From Chara braunii (taxonomy: Eukaryota > Streptophyta > Charophyceae > Charales > Characeae): 51,804 nucleotides of DNA. Where the stretch lies: positions 2,631,420 through 2,683,223 of the forward strand of contig BFEA01000006.1 in the NCBI GenBank assembly GCA_003427395.1, in the 5' to 3' direction. Of this stretch, positions 22,380 through 34,689 are shown one piece after another. Both the position numbers and the translations under genes were made by a program. Each line of letters begins with the position of its first letter. Position 1 is the stretch's first letter. Below the pieces are notes generated by a model, which saw nothing but the letters and a program-made list of their open reading frames with translations, searched no databases and was not told the DNA's origin.

Positions 22380-23519
22380 GATATTGCAGTCAGACTCGTC
22401 CTCGTTCACACTTTCATGCATGTAAACAGTAGTGCAGCAAACTGGCGACATTCGCCTACACAAAACTCAGAGATATAGCATCCAGATACGAGTTCGCCTT
22501 CAACTGGCTATGGCGACTCAGTGACAAAACAACTCACTGTTCGCACACACAAGATCACCCTGGATTACACACACGCTGCTCGCTACAAGCGTACACACAC
22601 TGCACTACACCTGCAGCCCTGACGGCTACGGCCGCAGTCACCACCTGCAGGTATGGTTATACTACCATCTTCAGCTATAGGCACATTTGCACACGCCCGG
22701 AGTCGAAGTGGGTATGAAGGACGGCAGAGCAGACATAGCTACCAGTAGTGTTGGGATCAGCAAGCAGCCATAGCTACGTTGGGGTAGAGTAGTGTTCAGT
22801 AGGTGTGTGTATGCATCTACAGTGAGTGTGTGTGTGCACGTGGGATATCCAGGGAGATCTCGTGATGTGTGCATATGTATGTAAGAGAGAAACACGACAG
22901 CGATAGATGACAACAGATAGACAAACAGAAAACAAACGGCAGACGGACATACACGAAACAGACTTACAAACACAGACAGAGAAACGAATATACAGATAGA
23001 TAGTGGTGGCCGGACATACAAAACAGAGACAGACGGACACAGGCAGTCAAGACAAACGTACAGAAGTTGGCAACCAGAAACACAGACACGGTGGTATACG
23101 CAGATACACGGCGACACGCACTGATACTCAGCGGCGCAAAGAGAGAGAGATGTATACAAAGAGGGAAAGAGAGATAGAGGTAAGGACGAGGGTGTCACGA
23201 AAGGCATACCTGATCCTGGCGGTGGCCGACTGGGGTCAACATCTTCAGGATCTACCGGTAGCGAGAGTAGCTGCATGTCCGACTCATTGGCTGATAGTGG
23301 ACTGTGTGTACGTGGTCTGACCATGGTGCACCAATTAAGAGAGAGGCTCTTGGTACCTGCGTTGGCAATGAATGGAAGCATTTTCTTACCGACACCCGGG
23401 CTAAGTGGTTTGATTCTCTGTCGGTGGAATACCAGTGTATTACTGTCATCTGGACTGTAACAGTCTTCCAGACTCTCAATGTAATGTTAACATCTGAAAT
23501 CTATTACTTCATTCTCATA

Positions 23520-23565
<46 letters not shown>

Positions 23566-24250
23566 GTGAGGATCAAGCCCTCAAGTGGCCCTATCAGACA
23601 TCACATTGTTCTGGGTCAAGGCCCCAGCAAGTTAAATGCCCGTCCTAAGTGAAAGCGGGCCTGAATATTCATCTCAAGCCCAATTTGAAATTTCCGTATG
23701 TAGGTATTTAAGCTCCTGCAGCACATCAGTTGGTTGGGTGAACGCGCGAGCCTCACTAAGCTGCACCGTACAGTTGGCCCAGGCCACGAAAGTTGTGTCT
23801 GGGCACCTACATACAAAACAGGGCAGCAGGGCGTAGGCGGCCATAGCCAGGCTGCTGGGCGCCAGGGGGTACAGCGGATGATCGGGTGGTCTTTAGGGAG
23901 TAAGGCGTTGTGTGGGATAATGAAGGTCTGATTGAGGGTGACAAGATACGTACCCGGTACATGAAAGAGAGGTCGCTGATGATATGGAAAGACATGTGAA
24001 CTGAAGTGATCATGTTGTGTGAACCAGCTGTAGCGTAGGATAGTATGGTAGAGTAGGCTAGGCGTTGTGCGCCAGACAGAGAAAGCGACTCTGGATACTG
24101 TGTTGGTATGGCCTGCTGGTTTGGACATTGGCTCATTACTTCATTATATTGCTCTATTTTGGATAGATACTCAATGCATGTGCACCCTATACTCATGCAT
24201 GTTTAAATTAGGCATCTTTTTTATTTTGCAGTTTGGCTTTTTATAAATAC
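22380..24250. other. Gene-free repeat region
   Basis: Contains a second CAGACA-rich stretch (22900-23200), an ATT tract (23521-23565) and scattered similarity to 20.0-22.2 kb (for example CGCCAGACAG..AAGCGACTC near 24070, like GCGCCTGATAGGAAAGCGACAC near 17670). The apparent ORFs here are not protein-like. Confidence 0.45.
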
Positions 24251-24258
24251 ATACCTTG

Positions 24259-24300
24259 CATTATTATTATTATTATTATTACTATTATTATTATTGTTGC
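24259..24300 (+). repeat. ATT microsatellite
   Basis: Short ATT tract grading into TTG repeats. Confidence 0.9.
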
Positions 24301-24349
24301 TGTTGTTGTTGTTATTTATTGATTATTAAGTAATTGTGTTTAATTTTTA

Positions 24350-24680
24350 TCATGGGCCAGGGAAGGAGAAGAAAGCAGGACAATGTAAAGAAAAGGGACA
24401 CCGTTACCGTGTGATGGTGTCAACCTCCACTATCATTCTTCCTTTTCCGTTGATTTGAATTGCCGTCATTTTCTCCTACTCTTTGTATTTATCCAAGGTT
24501 ATTATTGTGATCATTGTTGACTGTCATATTCATATGCACTATCCTGCGATTTGATTGATTGATTAATGTCTGAAGAAATGGGGGGAAGATCAGATGCGAG
24601 GAGACCTAGGGTAATGGAGAGGAGAGCGACATCGTCACCGTGTGATATGTGCCTACCTCCTCCATCTTTCCCCATTCTCC
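24350..24680 (+). repeat. Two related ~230-base units
   Basis: GACACCGTTACCGTGTGATG (24400) and GACATCGTCACCGTGTGATA (24629) with similar purine-rich leads and CCTCCAC/CCTCCATC follow-ups point to an old tandem duplication. No ORF. Confidence 0.45.
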
Positions 24681-25119
24681 CGTGATCTAATCCCCTTACT
24701 TCCCATTGTTTTCACAAAACTATCCGAAATGGTATGGTATCTTTGAATGGAAAGTCTACTCTGTGGAAGAAGAATGTTCAGACGGTCTGACAAAGCAGGG
24801 CGATTGCGGGAGCTCTGCCGGAGTTTAAGAGGAACTCTGGAGGCATGGAACCTTAAGGTACGCACGCTTCATTTTTTTTTCCATATACCCTTAAGACTAC
24901 GCCCTTCTATTGTCTGCTTGTATAATTGTACGATGTATTGTTTATGGCTTTCTTCACGACTAAAGCACAAAAAGCCGAAGGGTTATATGATTCAAATCAG
25001 AACTTGCCTGATGTCTGAAAAGGAGCCTAGGAAGAACTGAAAAGGAACCTCGTTTGCTTGACCCTAAAACATAAAGCCGCGTGATGGAGACCCTCGTAGG
25101 GTCGTCATATTGCTTGTAT

Positions 25120-26690
25120 GAGCTAACTAGGGCGGATGACGGGGTACTCGCCGTGCGAAGTTACCCTGTCATTCGTCCTGCTAAAAGTAATGAATTGATG
25201 CAATGTCTGCTTGATTTCGACGTTTGTGACGGGAGGCTGTCGTGCAGTCCTCTCATTACATTTCAGGCTAGGTCTAGAAAGTAATCCGGCACTTCCGTAA
25301 GATCGTCAAGCCACTTGAATGGAGTAACCAAGGCAAATGATAGGATACTCGTCGTGCGAATTACCCTGCCATTCGTCTGACTAAAGTAACAAATTGGTGT
25401 AGTGATTGTCTAACTCTGATAGTGGTGGTGAGGAGGTGTCGTGCATCTTCGCTATTGACCTGCAGGTTACATTGACAACATCCAATTGATCCGGTACTCC
25501 CGTGGGGTACACTTCTTCAAACGTAAGAAAAACCAATTGATCTGGTATTCCTGTGGGGTACACTTCTTCAAACGTAACAAAAACCAATTGATCCGGTACT
25601 CTCGTGGGGTACACTTCTTCAATCGTTAACAAAAGCCAATTGATCCGGTACTCCCATGGGGTACATCTCTTTAATCGTTGACAAAGCAAACTTAATCCGG
25701 TACTCTCGTAGGATACGCGTCTTCAAAGGCTAACAAAGGCAAAAGGTAGCAGGAGGCTCCCGTGGGGCTCTCCTTCACCGATCGTACCAGACTGAGGTGA
25801 GTACGCGAACTCCTTAGTCTGGAACAATCCGTCCGACTTCCGTAAGGGTGGATCTACCTTGTTGCTCGTTTACGGTACACAGGTTAGTTAGGTGAATTGT
25901 CGGGGCGACTCAATCAAGAGTTGTTCTTGATCTGTTATGCATCAAACTGGTAGTAGGATGGCTCCCGGGTGGGTTGTCCTAATACTTTGTTTGATCTGGG
26001 GGTCAACTAACGGAGGGCAGAAATGAGACAATTGTGTTTTGGACAATAGAGGGTTACTCCCGGGTGAGTAACCATACGACTTGTTCAGGTATGACTAATG
26101 GGTGGTATGAGTAAAAGTCAACGATCTATCTAACGTTAAGTCAGAGAATGGGAGGCTCCCGTGGGGTCATCCCGTTATTTCTCTGACCTCGTCCTAACAA
26201 GTCAGGTAAGATACTCCAACAAAGGGAGGATCTGGGGTTTGCGTGAGTCCACTAACATAAGCCCGACTCGTCTGACTCTAAGAAAGTAATAGGGTGCCTC
26301 CCGTAGGGTCATCCTACTACACTTTTGAGGGAAAGACTGAACTTTGATCAAAGAGTAATTGGAGGCTTCCGTGAAGACTGCCTGTTACTAACTTTAATTT
26401 TGTATTGACACCTGGATTTGGAATGTTTTCCGAATATTGGGTCAAGTGTTGAGACGGTTCAACATAAGGCCTCCTAACTACCTGCTTAACTAAGGAATAC
26501 TCCCGGGAGAGTTATCATGTCACTTGCACTAGATTGCTTGAATTGCTTGACTACAGAGGAGTGCGTGGACTTTGAGGGGTGACTGAGTGCTCCCGTGGGG
26601 CGACTCGACTACTCTTCTGACTAACAGATTGTTTGGAATTGATCAAGTAGTGGAAAATTCCCTAGTGAATCAACCTACTACTTGAGTATG
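25120..26690 (+). repeat. Array of hairpins with differing, self-matching stems
   Basis: About a dozen units share a core like CTCCCGTGGGGT, each enclosed by its own inverted repeat. Clear stems: 25136-25146/25162-25172 (11 bp, one wobble), 25787-25797/25812-25822 (11 bp, one wobble), 25941-25947/25989-25995 (7 bp), 26052-26059/26066-26073 (8 bp), 26140-26148/26179-26187 (9 bp), 26643-26651/26677-26685 (9 bp). The stem sequences are unrelated between units, so pairing itself seems conserved. No protein is encoded. Confidence 0.6.
25480..25735 (+). repeat. Minisatellite of ~51-bp units
   Basis: Five units start CCAATTGATCCGGTACTC and include GTGGGGTACACTTCTTCAA; the last is diverged. It lies inside the hairpin array. 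Confidence 0.8.
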
Positions 26691-28138
26691 TCAGGACAAG
26701 AAGAAGAAAAAGGAAAAAAGGGTTGTTCCATTGGGAGCCACTACAAAGGCTCTTTAAAAGAAACGTAGAAGAAAGGTGAATACCGCGGGGAAAAGGAATC
26801 AGAGAAAGAAGACACCCCGTGTAGCCACAGTTCATTGAAGAAACCACCACTGACTTGAGTTGATCTCAGCTAGACTACCGCATAAGCACCAAGTGGTGTG
26901 CTTATCCGCAAGAGCGAAAATGCAAGGACTGAGAGTAGGGGAAATGTGAATTTCCCTGAAACAATTTTGGACACAGGCAAAGAGACTCCTTGAAACAAGA
27001 GAAGAATGGGTGACATACGACTTAGGATAGATAAAAAGTTAGGGTTAGACTTTGGGATGTTCACAAACCAGATCTAAGGGTTTGACCCTTAGGATATCAA
27101 TATGTGGGAAATAGAGTGGGAGTGTTGAATCCTTGTTGACTTGTGTGTGTGCAGGTCTTTGCTTTGGTCTACTGCAATTGAAGGAGAAGTCCTACATAAG
27201 GGACTCAATTTTCTGTTATCACTCGATAATAGGTCGGTCGTTGCCGCTTCAACTTTTTCCGCCTTGCATTGATACCTACATATAAAATCAAACCTTGTGG
27301 TCAGTAAAACTGTCACCTGTGGTTGTTGCCTAAATGGTCCTGGTCACTCTTAATGGTCCTTTGAATAAGTGTGAGGGGGTTGGGCTTGCATTTCAGGAAA
27401 GATAGAGCTGTCATGCATGGTTTGGGGAGTGAGGGACAATGTCAATGGTTTATGGTTGACACCGTGAGTGCATGGCATGTGAACTGTCTTTGCATTATGT
27501 TATGCAGGTCTGTTTTGTTCGTGAGTTTGGGATTGAACTGGACCTAATCTGTTGAAGAGTTCTGGACACTCAGCACTTGTGAAAGTGGGAAGGGTTCCCA
27601 GTGGTAATACCTCGATATTCATAATCAGTCTTATATAACTCCTATGATATCTAATGATCAGTCATACGTTGAGCAGAGTAGAATATCCTTTGGTAGTGAC
27701 AAAATTTTGTTTTGATACTTTCAACATAGTGGTCAGAAGGAGAATGTGTCTTTGGAACGGAAGCGGGAATAAACGATCATCTCGAAGTTCGACCTGAATA
27801 TCTGACGGGTCAGTCCTAGGCATCTTACCGCGCGTAATTTGTGCTACAACGATCGAGCAAACACCCTCGGCCGACCTACCTCTACTCAAGCATGTAAAAG
27901 CCTTCGCACGTGGGCCGGTAGCTCATCAGAGTTACGCCTACCTGAGGGTGGTGACAGCCCCTCGGGTAGAGGTAAGTTGTACCTCGCGACGTCCCGAGCT
28001 GTCGCAAGGCGTCGTGAGAGGTATAGCACGCGCGCACGGTTGGAGTGGTAACTGGTTCTTTTCAGACGAAACATCCTGCGTGACACGACCGTGAGGTTTA
28101 GCGCTCCCAAGCAGAGCGTGGGACCGCCGCCCGCGACA

Positions 28139-29236
28139 CCGTCTCTCCCCACCGTTCCTCCAGAAAGTCCACGTCGATTCGGTGACTATGCCCAAAGGAA
28201 TCGGCGGACTTCGGTACATCGTTAATGACCGCGATGACCTTACGAGATTCGTAGAAGCCAAGGCCATAACGAAGAAGACAGTTGAGGAGGTGAGTGAGAG
28301 TACATCGCGAGGGACGGGTGTGTCGGGAAGATCGTCATGGATAGTGGGTCCGAGTTCCTAAGCGAAAAGGTCAAGGCGATACTTGAGAAGGCGGGGATTA
28401 AGACGACTTATCACCCTCAAAGCAACGCTCTGGTAAAAAAAGGCCACCAGACACTGGTGGACGCTCTAGCGAAATGGTGCAAGGGACGAGAGGAGCAATG
28501 GGCGAATTACTTGCGGTACGCTGTTTGGGCCGACAACATCACAGTCAAGTCAAGCACATGTTATCCCCCTTACACCCTTTGGTTCAGTAGGTACTGCCCC
28601 CTACCCATCGAATTCCACATCGATACCTGGTCGGGTGTCTCATGGAAAACCAATATGACGAGAAGCGAGCTAGTAGAGGCAAGGATACAACAAATAACCG
28701 AAAATCTTGATGTCAGATTTACCGAGGCGTGCAGAAACATTGAGAAGGAGAGAATAAAAGGAAAAGAAAGGTGGGATAAGAATTTGCGGGTCCGACAAAA
28801 ACCGATAGGGACTAGTGACCTCGTCCTGATGTACGACTCGTCGCTAGAAAAAACTTGGAGCAAGAAGTTAGCAAATCGGTGGATGGGGCCGTATCGAGTC
28901 CTAAAGAGATTTGATGGGGGAGCGTACCTTCTTGCCGGATTGGATGGGGCTAGGTTACGGGACCCTGTCGCGGGGGCTCGTCTTAAACTTTTGTGATGGA
29001 GAGGAACCTTTGGAGATGACTCGAAAGAGAAAGGAAAGGAGGAGGTCGACGCTGAAGGGGCCGTCACCTACGAGAAGGGGGAGGCATCGAAACAGGGAGC
29101 CTCTTCCCGACCACCTAAGAAGGGGTATAAGGTTCGGAGACCTTCCCTGCCAAAGACGCCTAGGAAAAAGAAAAGGGCACACCGGTCTAGCAACGAACTC
29201 AACTCTTCTTGGCATGTTTCTTTCATTTTTGGATGA
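28139..29236 (+). pseudogene. Gypsy integrase fragment (element B)
   Basis: C-terminal two thirds of an integrase of another gypsy element. The catalytic core starts at KVHVDS (Asp 1 at 28176) in one frame, shifts near 28290, and continues from MDSGSEF (Asp 2 at 28340) to a stop at 28994. The expected catalytic Glu is Lys (28436-28438), within NALVKKGHQ where element A has NAPVEKGY. A GPY-type motif (NRWMGPYRV) is at about 28875-28901. Past the TGA the same frame stays open through a basic lysine/arginine-rich tail to 29236. RT and RNase H are absent: the LTR end abuts at 28138. Inactive. Confidence 0.85.
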
Positions 29237-30785
29237 TTGGATGCGTGGATGCGTGAGCCCTGAGGGACTTCGAGGCAACCTTGGGTTTTCCTTGATTTAT
29301 ACTAACATTGAATGAGCAGGAACGAGGGCGGTCGACTCGGGGTCATAAGCGGATCGGGAGCGGACAAAAAATATGAGATTTCGGGGCGATACATAGCGGA
29401 TGAAGGAAAGGCGCTGGCGTGAGGGCCAAGCAGGGGAATCGGGAAGAAGCAAGGTGCAAAAACGAGTCGTGTGTCGTGGCTGCTGACAACTACGGGGGTC
29501 GTCCGGATGAAACATGGGGGGCTGCTGACAGCTACGGGGGTCGTCTGGATGAAACATGGGGGGCTGCTGACAGCTACGGGAACCGTTCGGATGAAACATG
29601 GGGGTTACGATTAAGCTCACCGAAGGGCCACGACGTATAGAGGCATGAGATTCGAGGACTCCCGGACACTAGCCTGGGGACGAGTACCACCAGGTGGGAG
29701 ATAACCGAGTTGGGCCACGGGCCTGGAGGCAGTCGCCCTTAAAAATGAGAAGATCGCTATGGCCGTCGATCCGAGGTCGTCTCTGGACCAACGGGGCTGA
29801 CCAGCTTGGCTCGGGGTCGTTCCAGAACGAGCAGTAGGATTGGTCGATGTGACCAGGTGACAGGGCGTGCATGTGGGCCAGTACTAGCAAACTTTGGTTT
29901 CCATTAATAAGGAGGGGGTACGGGGCAAGGAACGTCTGATTGACCGACTGTATGATCAAAGTCAGTCGAATACTAGCTTTAACTGCTGGGAACGTTTTAT
30001 GGAAGGAAAGAGGGGGCTACACAGATTGGCGGTTGAAGAAGGAAGAGAGGATCAACCCAACGACAAAAGGGCGGCGGTTGAAAAGAGGATCGAGCTCGTC
30101 GGTTCTTGTCGACCAAGAAGTGGGTCACGAGCGAGTGAGGTGTTTGGGCGTCCTGATCCAGAAGGCGGAGAGCCTCGCGCCGCCATTGGGTGAATCAGAG
30201 GTAAGGTAGGATCGACCAAAGAATGGGTTGGAAGGCGGAGGATGATCGGTCGGGTGCCAAAGTGCCTACCTTGACGACTGAAGGGCGCTAGGAGCGGCGA
30301 CTGGTTGCATAATAAGGAGGAAAGGGGGGGAGTAGACGACAGTCGGGCAAAATTTTCGGGGTGTGACATCGAACGGAGAGAGGAGGAGAGAAGAATGTCG
30401 GGGGGCGGAGAACAAGAAAACCAGAACGAGGGGGGAGGAAGAAGCTTCGAGTGGACGGTTACTACGGGAGCGAGCGCGAGCAAATTCTTGATAACGGTCA
30501 GGGAGCAAGAGAGAGGGGACTGGTGGTGCGCAGGTCCACCGTACATCAACTTCCACAAGTGAGTCAGGTACTGACAGGGACAGGGACCGATTAACAAGAG
30601 CTAGGATGCGCGAGCGCGGGTTCTTCCTGCGCGGCATACTGAAAGGAGTCGAGATCCAAGAGGAGGAGTGAGCATGCCCTGCTATTGGCCGTAATGGGAG
30701 AGATGGTTAACAACATACACTATTTACAAGTCACTTTCAACCACTTCAGGTCCCCTCCTGAAACTCCTGAAATGACCTGAAGCGG
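29237..30785. other. Gene-free region after integrase B
   Basis: GC-richer DNA with short apparent ORFs on both strands but no protein-like pattern. It may be the 3' part of element B. A 42-bp minisatellite is described separately. Confidence 0.4.
29481..29606 (+). repeat. 42-bp minisatellite, three units
   Basis: Units start at 29481, 29523 and 29565 with TGCTGACARCTACGGG and end in GATGAAACATGGGGG. The third unit is diverged. The period is a multiple of three. Confidence 0.9.
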
Positions 30786-31006
30786 TTGAAGCTTCTGAAA
30801 GGGGTTTCAGGTACCCCCATCCAAATGGTTGGAGGGGGGTACCTGAAACCTTTTTCAGAAGCTTCAGCCACTTCTGCGGTTTCAGGTCCCCACCTGAAAT
30901 TCCTGAAATGACCTGACGTGGCTGAAGCTTCTGAAAGGGGTTTCAGGTACCCCATCCAAATGGTTGAATGGGGGTACCTGAAACCCCTTTCAGAAGCTTC
31001 AGCCAC
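30786..31006. repeat. Two tandem long hairpins
   Basis: The second hairpin is a perfect 36-bp inverted repeat (30918-30953 with 30971-31006, 17-base loop). The first (about 30786-30867) has the same arms with a few mismatches. Both centre on CATCCAAATGGTTG. Flanking DNA up to 31200 is crowded with CCTGAA/TTCAGG. Transcripts would form long double-stranded RNA. Confidence 0.8.
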
Positions 31007-31429
31007 TTCAGCGGTTTCAGGTCCCCAACACCTGAAACTCCTGAAACGACCTGAAGTGGCTAAAAAAACAGGCTGAAAAAAAAAAAGAAAAACATAAAAT
31101 GTGTCCTCCAAACCACCCGAAACTTCTGAAATGACCTGAAGTGTCTTCAGGCCATTTCAGCGGTTTCAGACCACTTCAGAATCTTTCATTCTGAAATTTC
31201 AGGTGGTCGTTAACCGCGAGTGCAGGAATGGGCGAACAATGGATCGCAAGATGGAAAAGGGAAACTATGGAGGGAAATTCAAAATTTTGAGGAATGGCGT
31301 TGGAAGTTTGGGGCATAACGGGAGGACGAGGATCAAGTAGGAGGAAAATTGGGATAACCGGCAATATATAAGGAGGGATGAGACCACTTCAAAAGAGGAG
31401 GGAGAGAAAAAGAAAGCGGACGGTGCGTG

Positions 31430-32280
31430 CGTACGTTGGGGCGTTCGAGAGCATGCACCCGCCGACACTTTCTACCAGCGCACTAGTATGAGAGAGAGAG
31501 GGAGAGGGATAGAGCGTTCAGGTTCCGATCGCAGAACGAAGAGACCACGAGGAGGAGGGAAAGAGTGCTCGGTCTTTGCGCCCGTCGTGAACGATCAAAC
31601 CGGGAGAAAGAGAAGAGAGAAAGGGAGAGAAAGAGGGGATAGAACGGGGAGAGCACGGGAGATACGCACCGGCGGAGGAAGTGTTCGTGGCCTGCCGATC
31701 GGGAAGGAACGATCAGCGCATAAGCCGCGAACGAGCTCGCAAGCCCGGTCGGACCAGTGACGGCTTGCGTAGTCGAAGCCGCAACGGCTAGCGCAGTCAG
31801 AGTGCCGAGAGTGAGCACGGATGAAGCTCGAGCGGGGACAACGCACGGGGCACACGAGAGTGCGTGCGAGCTCGCAAGCACGATCTAAGTGGCGACAGCG
31901 CGTACGGACGGAGTTCGGGCGGAGACAACGCACGAGTCACACGAGCGTGCGCAAGCACAATCAAGCAGCGACAACGCGGGGGTGGAGTTCGAGAGGGGAC
32001 GGCGTACGGAGCGCGTGAAGGCGAGAGCTCACCGACGTAGTCAGAGGAGAGATTGTGAGTGTGTGGATCGTTCGGCGTAAGGGAGAGCGGAGCAAGTTCG
32101 CAAGCACTGTCGGAGCGGCGGCGATATGTGCAGGCAAAGCGCTACCAGAAACAGCGTATGGGAGGCATTCGCGTAAAGCCCTGTCGAGGCTTAGCTAACT
32201 CGCGGGCTTAGTCTGGGCGGGGACAGCATGAGCACGGACGTGACCACGAGCCGAGAAGGCGTAAGCCGAGTTCGGGAAAG
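31430..32280 (+). repeat. Diverged GC-rich tandem units
   Basis: GAGCTCGCAAGC.., ACAACGCACG.., CACACGAGAGTGCG and similar words recur about every 70-80 bases from 31725 to 32120. The ORFs over this region are repeat translations. Upstream (31490-31660) is GA-rich. Confidence 0.5.
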
Positions 32281-32294
32281 GACCGACGACCGAG

Positions 32295-32295
<1 letters not shown>

Positions 32296-32371
<76 letters not shown>

Positions 32372-32403
32372 GGGGGCGGGGGGGGGGGGGGGGGGGGGGG
32401 GGG
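32296..32403 (+). repeat. Extreme poly-G tract
   Basis: 75 uninterrupted G (32296-32370), then G runs broken only by single A and C to 32403. Would form G-quadruplexes if real; may be a sequencing or assembly artefact. Confidence 0.9.
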
Positions 32404-32687
32404 AGGCGCAGCTGCAAAAGGTGAAAAGAGAAGAGGGAGCTAGTGAGGGGGCCTTCGCCATTCGGCTACGGCCGGGCGGTCGGATCAAAGGTCGGTGCTT
32501 CGACCGATAAGACGGCCGGTCTCAGCGGGGAACGTCGGTTTGACATGGGGACCAGTGACTTACCCATCGTGGCCACCTAACTACGGACAGGAAGAGAGAG
32601 GCTCATAGCCCGAGAGCTCGGTGAAAGTGTGTGATTGGCATTGTGGTGGCCGACACAGAGAGAGGGAGAGAGAGAGAGAGAGGAGAG

Positions 32688-33002
32688 NNNNNNNNNNNNN
32701 NNNNNNNNNNNNNNNNNNNNNNNNNNNNNNNNNNNNNNNNNNNNNNNNNNNNNNNNNNNNNNNNNNNNNNNNNNNNNNNNNNNNNNNNNNNNNNNNNNNN
32801 NNNNNNNNNNNNNNNNNNNNNNNNNNNNNNNNNNNNNNNNNNNNNNNNNNNNNNNNNNNNNNNNNNNNNNNNNNNNNNNNNNNNNNNNNNNNNNNNNNNN
32901 NNNNNNNNNNNNNNNNNNNNNNNNNNNNNNNNNNNNNNNNNNNNNNNNNNNNNNNNNNNNNNNNNNNNNNNNNNNNNNNNNNNNNNNNNNNNNNNNNNNN
33001 NN
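32688..33002. other. Assembly gap (315 N)
   Basis: Run of N entered from a GAGAGA tract. Nearby at 33003-33180 is a short repeat with TCGTAC(A/G)ATT..GTACCACTTGG units. Confidence 0.99.
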
Positions 33003-33751
33003 TTTCGTACGATTATTAGTACCACTTGGTATCTACTCTGTATTCTGATACCTGCGTCGTGCTACTTTTTCGTATGATTGTTAGTACCACTTGGTATATG
33101 TCACTGGATATCCGCTTTGTGCTCTGATACTTGCATCATGCTGCTTCTTCGTACAATTGTCCGTACCACTTGGAACATGCTAGTTGCCTCCCGCCATTCA
33201 GTTCATGGTTCGAGTTCTGTTATCACTTGCCTCATCCTTCTCAGTCTCGGACCACAGCGGAGCAGGGGAAAGAGGGAGAGAGAGAGAAAGCGGGGACGAA
33301 AGGTATCGAGAAAAGGGGGGGGTCAGCGGTTCTTGCCATGACGGCGGGGTTGTCAAACTCCTGATAGGTTCAAGCTTTCCCCCGGAATATCGTGTGCAGT
33401 GGTTTCACGTCCGCTAGTCAAAACTCAGTTCCCGTCGAGTCCGCAATGGCTGTTTAAGTTTGGTTTGAGATTCCGCTCGCTGTTCTCCTTTTTTTTTTTT
33501 TTTTTAAGTATGAAAAAATGTTGTTCACTTGTAAATCGTCTTTTCTAAGTGTGCCCTCAAAAACCCAGATCAAGATTGAGTAAGAGCGGTCCGGACTGTC
33601 TAAGTCTGATCTACTTGAGACCCCTCCGAGCGTCGGGGACCTGCTTGAACGCCGGACCTAGACCTCTGCGCAACTGGGATAGTGGGTAGCCCACGCTTCA
33701 TTCGCTCGTACCAAAATTTGTCGGGCTCTAGCAAACTTTTTTGGAAAGAAG

Positions 33752-34200
33752 GTGAGGGGGTTTGATAACCTAACGGATAGCTGTCTAGGTTGGATACAGG
33801 ACAGGCAGTTGGACTTACAGAAAGCTATGTCGAAAGAAGACGACACTTGGACCTACGGGTCGCAAGTCCGGTTGCCGCTGGCTAGGAATAGGAGAGAACC
33901 GGGTAAGGGAGTGGACCGAATTGTAGAGAAGGGGAAGGTGCTATTGCGACTTGGAAGATTGTAAGGGCACAGGGCAATCGGCGATTTGAGCAATGGTTTG
34001 GTCACTCAAATGTGTTTATGGCCCACGATCCGTGTCTTGAGTTGTTGCTAGGCCACGAACATTGCGAGGGAGCTGAGCTCGTTGACAAGGGTTTTTGCTA
34101 CGAGTTGGAGAGGCGCCAGAGAGTCAACAGATGGTAGTTTGATTTTGTTTGACCAAGCTGTTGCGATCCTTGGTCGCCATTGTGGGGGCCTCATGCACAT
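33752..34200 (+). pseudogene. Degenerate retroelement-like ORF fragment
   Basis: MRGFDNLTDSCLGWIQDRQ... runs 70 residues to 33964. Protein-like words continue with stops and shifts to about 34200. The composition is that of a real protein, but I recognise no domain. It lies directly upstream of LTR copy 3, so it may be the 3' end of another element. Confidence 0.3.
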
Positions 34201-34392
34201 CAAGGCAACAAGGTTCTTTCCTGCGAGTTGAGTCAGTCCCTTCCTTGTATCTCGAGCGTTTAAAACCCCTCCTTCTGCCTTTCTTACTCCAAGTCTAGTC
34301 TGTAATTACGAAAGGAAGGTAGCAGGCAGGATTGCAACCCGTAGGACCTCATCAAGACTCTGTGGGGAGTCTACCCACCGATTGCGGGAGCT

Positions 34393-34459
34393 CTGCCAGA
34401 ACCTGGGAGAGGTTCTGGAGGCAGGGAACTAAGTGGTAACCATCCTTCCCTTATATAAA
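34393..34459 (+). promoter_or_regulatory. LTR hairpin and TATA box
   Basis: CTGCC..CAGAACCT pairs with AGGTTCTG..GGCAG, and TATATAAA follows at 34452-34459. In copy 2 the matching hairpin has a different inner stem (GGAGTT/AACTCT) but still pairs, and the TATA box is lost. A promoter role for the LTR is inference. Confidence 0.45.
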
Positions 34460-34689
34460 CCCAGTTATAACCCATAGTTGTACACCCTTCTATGGTTTTG
34501 ACTAAATATACTGCATGTGTCTCATATTTGACTTTATGTTTGACTTCCAAGACTTAAGTCAAATTTGAGTAAAAGAATGCATGCGCAATCTCTGTTTATC
34601 GTTTGTTGTTTGTCTGAAGGCAGATTGTAAAAGGGTTTTGCATCTGGGGGAAAGGCGGGAGGAAGGTAGTTTTGCTTGCATTTAACCGG

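Larger units (their letters stand above)
24745..28138 (+). mobile_element. Gypsy LTR-related region, copy 2
   Basis: Three landmarks occur in the same order as in copy 3 (34380-38330): GCGATTGCGGGAGCTCTGCC (24811), TGTTATCACTCGATAA..AGGTCGGT (27214) and the hairpin/GTAAGT block (27938-27977). Its last 588 bases repeat 1-592. It ends in CGACA at 28138, directly against integrase sequence, as an LTR nested in another element would. If 1-592 and this copy are the two LTRs of one insertion, element A plus nested material spans about 28 kb. The exact LTR start is not resolved. Confidence 0.55.

Noticed and set aside
23955-23985. Other CTGATGA matches (7198, 10871, 11852, 23961) as hammerheads
   Set aside because: None has a pairing stem II followed by GAAA plus stems I and III.
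32195-32488. Poly-proline and poly-glycine ORFs
   Set aside because: Translations of the poly-G tract.
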